A stretch of DNA of 48,694 bases, from NCBI GenBank assembly GCA_934655755.1, contig CAKUHA010000011.1:1-48694 (forward strand). The letters run 5' to 3'. How positions within the stretch are numbered: position 1 is the stretch's first letter; each line of letters starts with the position of its first letter. A program made the position numbers and the translations under genes. The notes under the pieces are model-generated. The model was given only the letters and a program-made list of their open reading frames with translations. It did no database searches and had not been told where the DNA came from. Origin of the DNA: an uncultured Collinsella sp. GTDB taxonomy: Bacteria > Actinomycetota > Coriobacteriia > Coriobacteriales > Coriobacteriaceae. This document shows, in pieces, positions 43,723 to 48,694 of the stretch.

Positions 43723-45078
43723 TTAGTCCTCGTCTTCTTGATCTGCGAGCAGGCCTGCGGACGTGAGTCCCAAGATCTCGTCGGCCTGGTCGGTATCCTC
43801 CAGCGCATCAATGTCCTTGAGCTTACGTTCCATAACGTTGGTGCGCGTGGTGATAATGCCCTCGACCGTTTTGCCCGCGGTCTCGATCTGCTGCTGGGCG
43901 CGGCGTAGGGCCTTTTGGTACCGCGGTAGCTCGGCCTTGACGGCGGAGAGCACGCGCAACACGTCGTCGGTGCGTTTTTGCAGCTTAAACGTCTGATAGC
44001 TCATCTGCAGGCTGTTGAGTATGGCCGCCATGGTGCTGGGGCCGGCCACGTTGACGTGATAGTCGCGGCCTAAGGTCTCGATAAGGCCGGGGCGGCTGAC
44101 GATCTCGGCATACAGGCCCTCAAACGGCACGAACAGGATGCCAAAGTTGGTCGTCGCAGGCACACTCAGGTACTTTTCGCAGATGTCTTTGGCCTCGCGT
44201 TTGACCATCATATCGAGCGTCTTGCGCGCGGCCGCCACGGCATCGGCATCGCCCAACTCCTGCGCGTCGAGCAGGTGCTCGTACGCATCACCCGGGAACT
44301 TAGAGTCGATCGGCAGCAGCACGGGATCGCCCTCGTCAACTGGCAGCTTGACGGCAAACTCCACGCGCTCCGAGGCACCGGGCTTGGTGGCAACGTTTTC
44401 CAGGTACTGGTCGGGCGTGAGGATGTCTGCCAGGATCGCGCCCAGCTGCACCTCGCCCAAAATGCCGCGTGCCTTTACATTGCCCAGCACGCGCTTAAGA
44501 TCGCCCACACCGGTGGCTATGGACTGCATGTCGCCCAAGCCCTTGTACACGGCCTCGAGCTGGTCACTCACCTGCTTAAACGATGCCGAAAGGCGATCGT
44601 TGAGCGTGCGGGAGAGCTTCTCGTCAACCGTCGCGCGCATCTGGTCGAGCTGCACGTTGTTGTCCTTGCGGATGGCGCCCAACTGAGCATCGACCGTCTC
44701 GCGCACCTTGTCCAGACGATGCTCGATGCCCTCGCGGTTGGCGCCGAGCTGCTGGACCGTCTCGCGACGCAGGTCGTCCATGCGGTCGCCCGCCTGCGAG
44801 AACTCACGCGCGACGGCCAGGTAGCGCTGCTGTTCCACCGCCGCATCGGTCGCCTGCTGCTGCGCGATGGCATTTGCCGTGCGCCGGGTTTCTGCCAACG
44901 CCACATTAAGGGTGTCGAGCGCATTGTTGGCCTGTTCAAGCGCCGCCAGCGTCTCCGCACCGTTGTCGCCACGTTCCCGCAGCTCGGCACGCAGGCTCTT
45001 AAGCTGCAGGGCACAGGCCACGGCGATCCCAACCGCCACCAAGGCGATCACAACAAGCACAACATCAATAGCAGACAT
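43723..45078 (-). CDS. rmuC: DNA recombination protein RmuC
   Basis: This is a 451-residue RmuC-family protein, which limits inversion between short repeats. An N-terminal membrane helix (VVLVVIALVAVGIAVACAL) is followed by a long coiled coil (about residues 30-200) and the RmuC nuclease-like domain. In that domain the signature LPIDSKFPGDAYEHLL is near residue 255, and FVPFEGLYAEIVSRPGL follows. ATG 45078 follows GGCGGA. Its setting in a window rich in inverted repeats is suggestive but need not be meaningful. Confidence 0.93.
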   Translation of the reverse strand: MSAIDVVLVVIALVAVGIAVACALQLKSLRAELRERGDNGAETLAALEQANNALDTLNVALAETRRTANAIAQQQATDAAVEQQRYLAVAREFSQAGDRMDDLRRETVQQLGANREGIEHRLDKVRETVDAQLGAIRKDNNVQLDQMRATVDEKLSRTLNDRLSASFKQVSDQLEAVYKGLGDMQSIATGVGDLKRVLGNVKARGILGEVQLGAILADILTPDQYLENVATKPGASERVEFAVKLPVDEGDPVLLPIDSKFPGDAYEHLLDAQELGDADAVAAARKTLDMMVKREAKDICEKYLSVPATTNFGILFVPFEGLYAEIVSRPGLIETLGRDYHVNVAGPSTMAAILNSLQMSYQTFKLQKRTDDVLRVLSAVKAELPRYQKALRRAQQQIETAGKTVEGIITTRTNVMERKLKDIDALEDTDQADEILGLTSAGLLADQEDED

Positions 45079-45200
45079 ACATTCCGCCCAACAAACCCAA
45101 TCGAGCACCAATCAAAACCGCGATCAATCTTACCCCGCCACACGCGCAGGGCGCTCGGGGCCATACGAACAAATGGCTATTGCACCGACAGAGAGGAACG

Positions 45201-45635
45201 CTAGCTTTCCCAGCCGGTACGGACGGCTGTTATGACGTCGCCTAGGCGCTGACCGAGGGCTGACAGGTGCTGGAGTACTTCGTTGGGAGAAGCACCGTTG
45301 AGGATGCAGGTAAGCGCATACGAGACCAAGAAGATCGCCGCAAGTCCTAACGGAATAAGCACGATCATCGCCAGCGTACGCAAGCACTGACCCATGCGGC
45401 GGTGACGCGCACGACGCTTGTCGAACGCGAGCTCCTGCGCATACGAATCCTGCTGCACGGAATACGCTTCGGGCGCCGATTCGCGCCCGGGCACAGCTGC
45501 AGGTACAGCAGCGGGCGCGGCATTTTGCGCAAAGGGCTGGGCTACCGCCCCTTGCATTTGCATCTCCATGAGTCGTTGCTGCTGGCGCAACATGCGCTCA
45601 GCTTGTTGCTGCGGAGTCTCAAGAAACAGGTCCAT
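45201..45635 (-). CDS. Small membrane protein with Gln-rich N-terminus
   Basis: This is a 144-residue hypothetical protein. Residues 8-35 are Gln/Met/Arg-rich and probably a coiled coil (PQQQAERMLRQQQRLM), followed by an Ala/Pro linker, a basic patch, and one transmembrane helix near residues 90-112 (MIVLIPLGLAAIFLVSYAL). ATG 45635 follows GGAGG at five bases; a longer frame upstream to 45743 lacks a site. I do not recognise a family. It is upstream of rmuC on the same strand with a 120-base gap. Confidence 0.7.
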   Translation of the reverse strand: MDLFLETPQQQAERMLRQQQRLMEMQMQGAVAQPFAQNAAPAAVPAAVPGRESAPEAYSVQQDSYAQELAFDKRRARHRRMGQCLRTLAMIVLIPLGLAAIFLVSYALTCILNGASPNEVLQHLSALGQRLGDVITAVRTGWES

Positions 45636-45985
45636 GCTGGCCTCCAAAATTCGGAGCATTCGACGCTTACGACCAGCATCCCGCACTGCCATGCCCACGG
45701 CAACGCAATCAGCGGTAATCGCTGTAAAGTTTCTTGCACTCAAAAGCTGTTGAAAAGCTCAACAACTCCCCTACCAGCACTTTCTCTGAGCTTTTTTATC
45801 GAATGATCTTTTGCCCCTCCTCCATCACGCCAACTGACCAAAATCTAACCAAAAGCTTGACGAAAATTGTGAAGACCGGGACCCCACAAAAAACGTGCCG
45901 CCCCAAAAGGGGCGGCACACAAACTTCTTATCAGCTTTTCTGTAGCAATCCCGCCCTCCCGGCCCAGCCCACGTTCGTATCGGCG
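45636..45985. other. 350-base spacer upstream of the small membrane protein
   Basis: No gene is seen. It contains the rubrerythrin terminator (45887-45918) on its right side and an AT-rich stretch with imperfect TTGTTGAGC/TTCAACA repeats in the middle, which probably holds the promoter of the gene starting at 45635. Reading frames across it are short and lack ribosome sites. Confidence 0.5.
45887..45918 (-). terminator. Terminator of the rubrerythrin gene
   Basis: GTGCCGCCCC pairs perfectly with GGGGCGGCAC around AAAA (45895-45918). On the minus strand GTTTTTTGTGG follows. It lies about 70 bases past the stop at 45986. Confidence 0.9.
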
Positions 45986-46525
45986 CTAGTAGTTCACCAC
46001 TTGCTCCTCAAAGTACGCCTTGGGGTGGTTACACACCGGGCACACCTCGGGCGCCTCGGAACCCACATGCAGGTGCCCGCAGTTCAGGCACTTCCATACC
46101 TTTACGCCCTCGCGCTCAAACACCTCGCCCGACTCAATGCGCTCAACAAGCTTGTTATAGCGCTCCTCGTGGGCCTTCTCGACGGCGCCGACGCCGCGGA
46201 ACTTCTCGGCGATCTCGGCAAAGCCCTCCTCCTCGGCGGTCTTGGCAAACTCGTCGTACATCGTGGTCCACTCGTAGTTCTCGCCCGCGGCGGCATCGCG
46301 CAGGTTGTCCAGGGTGTCGGGAACGGCGCCGTCGTGCAGATACTTAAACCACAGCTTGGCGTGCTCGGACTCGTTACCCGCCGTCTCGGCAAAGATATTC
46401 GAGATCTGAACGTAGCCGTCCTTCTTGGCCTTGGATGCATAGTAGCGATACTTGGTGTGCGCCTGCGACTCGCCGGCAAAAGCGGTCTCGAGGTTCTTCT
46501 TGGTTTGGGAATTCTCAAAGTCCAT
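45986..46525 (-). CDS. Rubrerythrin
   Basis: This 179-residue non-haem iron protein reduces hydrogen peroxide in anaerobes. An N-terminal four-helix ferritin-like domain carries the di-iron ligands ([29 protein letters not shown]), and a C-terminal rubredoxin domain has two CxxC knuckles ([18 protein letters not shown]). ATG 46525 has GGGAAG nine bases upstream; an ATG seven codons earlier is possible. It is a single-gene unit with its own terminator. It fits an oxygen-sensitive gut organism. Confidence 0.95.
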   Translation of the reverse strand: MDFENSQTKKNLETAFAGESQAHTKYRYYASKAKKDGYVQISNIFAETAGNESEHAKLWFKYLHDGAVPDTLDNLRDAAAGENYEWTTMYDEFAKTAEEEGFAEIAEKFRGVGAVEKAHEERYNKLVERIESGEVFEREGVKVWKCLNCGHLHVGSEAPEVCPVCNHPKAYFEEQVVNY

Positions 46526-46639
46526 AGGTGTACTTCCCTTCAACACATGCCGCCCGTAGGCTTCGAGCGGCCTTGTCTTTAGGATGCCCCCATGCCGAGA
46601 ATCTAAACCTTACAATCCTGTTTTCCAGATTCGCGCAGG

Positions 46640-47545
46640 CTAGACGCTCAGCCAACGGTCGCCCTCGGCACGGCAAAAGCCCTCGCGCTCAAGATCGGCC
46701 AAAATACCCGCAACCAGCTCACACTCGGCCGGCTCTCGGCCGGCGGCTGCCTCCATCTCGTTAACACCAGCAACAGCCTCGTCAAGCGAGATGCCCGCTG
46801 GCTGTCCATCGCGCGCAGCCAGCAGCATGCGCACGATATGGGCACGCTTTTGGCGGCGCGAGCCCTCAAACTTGGACTGGCGGCTATAGCTCGCCGAGCG
46901 TCTGGACGGATTGGGCAGCGTCTTTTTTAGATACGCGCCATAATCAAGCAGCGCGTAATACCAGGCACGCGGCGTGTCGGCATCGTCTTGGGGCACGGCA
47001 AAGGGAGCGACCTCGTCCGCCGCCGCCCCGGGGGCAGCCGGACAGGCAGCCTGAATCAGTGGCACCAGCTCGCGATCGGGAACAGCCGGCACATCGGGAA
47101 AGAAATGATGCAGAAAGACCGTCCGGACATTAGTCTCCAGGTACACGCCCGGAAGATCGAACGCAAACGATCGGATGCCCTGCGCCGTCGCCGGCCCAAT
47201 ACCGGGCAGGGAAACCAAATCGCGTGTCTCGCGTGGAAACTCCCCACCCCAGTCCTCTACAACCTGCTGTGCGGCCCTGTGGAGCGCTAGAGCGCGTCGG
47301 TTGTAGCCCATGCCCTGCCAGGCGTCCAAAACATCCGAGGGCGCCGCTGTGCTAAGCGCCTGCACAGTCGGAAAGCGGTCGAGCCATGCCGGCATGCGCG
47401 TCTCCACGCGCGGCACCTGTGTCTGCTGGAGCATGACCTCGGAAAGCCAAATAATGTACGGATCGCGCGTGCGTCGCCACGGAAGGTCGCGATAACGCAG
47501 GACCCCTTCCGAACGAATCATCGAACGAAAGGGGTCCTGAATCAT
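46640..47545 (-). CDS. MutY-like adenine glycosylase lacking the Fe-S cluster
   Basis: This is a 301-residue helix-hairpin-helix glycosylase. The N-terminal half matches MutY (LPWRRTRDPYIIWLSEVMLQ with Glu36; LPGIGPATAQGI). At the position of the MutY catalytic Asp138 it has Glu137 (YLETNVRTVF). The C-X6-C-X2-C-X5-C cluster is absent: after LLDYGAYLKKTLPNPS comes a basic stretch. It is thus a cluster-less MutY-type protein with an altered active site, and A:G mismatch activity is not certain. ATG 47545 follows AGGAG. It lies 21 bases after the Rrf2 gene and is probably co-transcribed. Confidence 0.85.
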   Translation of the reverse strand: MIQDPFRSMIRSEGVLRYRDLPWRRTRDPYIIWLSEVMLQQTQVPRVETRMPAWLDRFPTVQALSTAAPSDVLDAWQGMGYNRRALALHRAAQQVVEDWGGEFPRETRDLVSLPGIGPATAQGIRSFAFDLPGVYLETNVRTVFLHHFFPDVPAVPDRELVPLIQAACPAAPGAAADEVAPFAVPQDDADTPRAWYYALLDYGAYLKKTLPNPSRRSASYSRQSKFEGSRRQKRAHIVRMLLAARDGQPAGISLDEAVAGVNEMEAAAGREPAECELVAGILADLEREGFCRAEGDRWLSV

Positions 47546-47566
47546 ATCTATGCTCCTTATGCGGCG

Positions 47567-48052
47567 CTATTCCTCCCGGCAAGCGCACGCGCAGGAGGCG
47601 TACTCGGGAAACGCATCGCGGTCGGCGAACTTGGGATCGACGGCCGGGTACTGACGGTATGCGACGATATCGCCCAGCGAAACGGAATCGAGATAATCGC
47701 GCATCAGTGCTTGAGCTCCGGCCCACAGGGGATGATAGCAGCACGTGCCCATGCGTGCACAGTCACCATCGGGTGCCGTGCAATCATTCATAACCATGGG
47801 GCCCTGAACGGCCTCGACGACCTGACGAATGGTGACATCGTCCGGGCTGACCTTTAGACGCATGCCGCCATGGACGCCGCGCAAGCTCTCAACGATGCCC
47901 GCCTGGACCAAACCATGCTGGATCGAACGCGCAAACGAATAGGGCACGTTGACCTCTTCGGCGGCAGTGCGAACGGAAAGCAGCCGCTCCGGCTCCTCGG
48001 CAAGCATCGCAAGCATGCGAAGGGCATAGTCAGTCTTTCTCGATATGTCCAT
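47567..48052 (-). CDS. Rrf2-family transcriptional regulator
   Basis: This 161-residue winged-helix regulator begins MDISRKTDYALRMLAMLA and has a recognition helix VPYSFARSIQHGLVQAGIV. Cysteines at about 91, 98, 104 and 105 (CTAPDGDCARMGTCC) are placed like the Fe-S ligands of IscR or NsrR, so it may sense oxygen, iron or nitric oxide. A further Cys-rich tail (CACACREE) is unusual. The start follows AAAGGGG. It is followed closely by the MutY-like gene. A TGTTGCGCAACA palindrome lies 195 bases upstream. Confidence 0.92.
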   Translation of the reverse strand: MDISRKTDYALRMLAMLAEEPERLLSVRTAAEEVNVPYSFARSIQHGLVQAGIVESLRGVHGGMRLKVSPDDVTIRQVVEAVQGPMVMNDCTAPDGDCARMGTCCYHPLWAGAQALMRDYLDSVSLGDIVAYRQYPAVDPKFADRDAFPEYASCACACREE

Positions 48053-48212
48053 TTTTCCCCTTTCAAGGAATAGGAACAGCTCGAACGGGCTCCGGGGCCG
48101 AGCTTACGCCGAGACGCCAAACGATCGCCAGGACAACCGAATAGCAAATCGGGTGCCCACTGGATGCCGCGCCTGAAGTCGATTGCATCAAAAACGGCCT
48201 ACAGTGAAACTT

Positions 48213-48241
48213 AGTATAACCTAACCCCCTGCCCCATTAAA
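48213..48241 (-). promoter_or_regulatory. Possible promoter of the Rrf2 gene
   Basis: On the minus strand TTTAAT (48241-48236) and TATACT (48218-48213) are 17 bases apart. The -10 is good and the -35 weak. The palindrome at 48246 is just upstream of the -35. Confidence 0.4.
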
Positions 48242-48245
48242 CAGG

Positions 48246-48257
48246 TGTTGCGCAACA
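48246..48257. promoter_or_regulatory. TGTTGCGCAACA palindrome, copy 3 (candidate operator)
   Basis: This is the third exact copy of the 12-bp palindrome, five bases upstream of a possible -35 box of the Rrf2 gene. The rest of the 340-base gap between Rrf2 and tRNA-Asp holds only the promoter and the tRNA terminator. Confidence 0.6.
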
Positions 48258-48357
48258 AACGCCTTGTTTGAACATATATATCAGTTGTGCTTTGCCACAG
48301 ATTGAGGCGATGTGATCTGAGATGAAAGACCGATGGGATCAATGTCCTATTAAACGC

Positions 48358-48386
48358 AAAAAGCCACGTCCGAAGACGTGGCTTTA
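48358..48386 (-). terminator. Terminator of tRNA-Asp
   Basis: On the minus strand AAAGCCACGTC pairs with GACGTGGCTTT around TTCG, followed by TTGCG. It begins about ten bases beyond the tRNA end. Confidence 0.85.
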
Positions 48387-48393
48387 ATTGCGT

Positions 48394-48471
<78 letters not shown>

Positions 48472-48517
48472 AGGCAGTCGTTCGCGTTTGTTTCCGCTCG
48501 CGTGCGCTGCGGGGATT

Positions 48518-48547
48518 AGTATACACAGAAGTCTGTCCGGCGCGCAA
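48518..48547 (-). promoter_or_regulatory. Promoter of tRNA-Asp
   Basis: On the minus strand TTGCGC (48547-48542) and TATACT (48523-48518) are separated by 18 bases. The tRNA begins about 45 bases downstream. Confidence 0.6.
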
Positions 48548-48609
48548 CAACTTTTTTGAAAAAAATTTTGGGGCTGTCCGGGAGGGTCTCCGGGGCTGTG
48601 GGGCGCGGG

Positions 48610-48694
48610 TTAAGTTTGCTGCTCTACAGTCCTGCGCAAGACGGAAAGCACATTAAGTGCTTTCCTTTGCGTGCGGAACTCGCGACAAACTTAA
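48610..48694. repeat. Nested inverted repeat at the right edge
   Basis: TTAAGTTTG (48610-48618) pairs perfectly with CAAACTTAA (48686-48694). Inside it GGAAAGCAC (48643-48651) pairs with GTGCTTTCC (48657-48665). The outer repeat ends exactly at the window edge, so the element may continue. Confidence 0.65.

Overview
The window looks like chromosome of a Collinsella-type gut actinobacterium (class Coriobacteriia). The evidence is a GC-rich sequence with GC-biased codons, AAAGGAG-type ribosome binding sites, an E111-type MetA, mannose-family PTS genes beside FrlB-like SIS deglycases, and many short hairpin repeats between genes. This assignment is by pattern recognition, not by a database search. 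No phage, insertion sequence, rRNA or CRISPR array was seen.

Layout. 0-5 kb: the last codons of an unknown plus-strand gene, then glmM, a DUF4012 membrane protein and a DMT transporter on the minus strand. 5.2-10.8 kb: tRNA-Val, then an accessory pocket with a DUF5710 protein, a small zinc protein, a frameshifted HNH endonuclease, an unknown 167-residue protein, and an AlbA_2/Schlafen-type ATP-binding regulator under an elaborate repeat array. 10.8-18.8 kb: a PreP-like M16 protease, a zinc-ribbon/EF-hand/YD-repeat membrane protein, 5-formyl-THF cyclo-ligase, metA and an LDH/HicDH-type dehydrogenase. 18.9-33.1 kb: a sugar-amine (Amadori-product) catabolic region. It has three FrlB-like SIS proteins, three GntR/UTRA repressors, a mannose-family PTS (EIIAB, EIIC, EIID), a HAD phosphatase/mutase, a YitT protein, a DMT exporter and recQ. 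33.2-48.7 kb: GNAT, threonine aldolase, PAP2, mfd, a second zinc-ribbon membrane protein, nth, an ABC exporter, rmuC, a small membrane protein, rubrerythrin, a MutY-like glycosylase, an Rrf2 regulator and tRNA-Asp. From 16.6 kb on nearly everything is on the minus strand.

How the parts work together. The likely logic of the 19-33 kb region is uptake and phosphorylation of a glycated amine such as fructoselysine or glucoselysine by the PTS, cleavage by a SIS deglycase to a hexose phosphate plus free amine, and separate GntR control of each branch. Each regulator has its own candidate operator: ATAGAACAACATAGAAC for the 20.0 kb GntR, ACGT-N5-ACGT for the 23.1 kb GntR, and GCATACAAsTT for the 32.4 kb GntR. 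Housekeeping repair genes (mfd, nth, recQ, rmuC, mutY-like) lie around it.

Most unusual signals. (1) Three intergenic elements at about 23.0, 31.1 and 36.0 kb have the same long-hairpin architecture with compensatory base changes in several stems, which suggests an undescribed structured RNA or structured repeat. (2) A perfect 12-bp palindrome TGTTGCGCAACA stands upstream of two otherwise unrelated zinc-ribbon membrane-protein genes and an Rrf2 gene. (3) Two copies of a TATCTCTC array with identical 13/19-bp spacing flank the promoter of the AlbA_2 regulator. (4) A MutY-like glycosylase lacks the Fe-S cysteines and has Glu where MutY has its catalytic Asp. (5) Several hairpin-repeat families have different stems but share a GGGAC-type loop.
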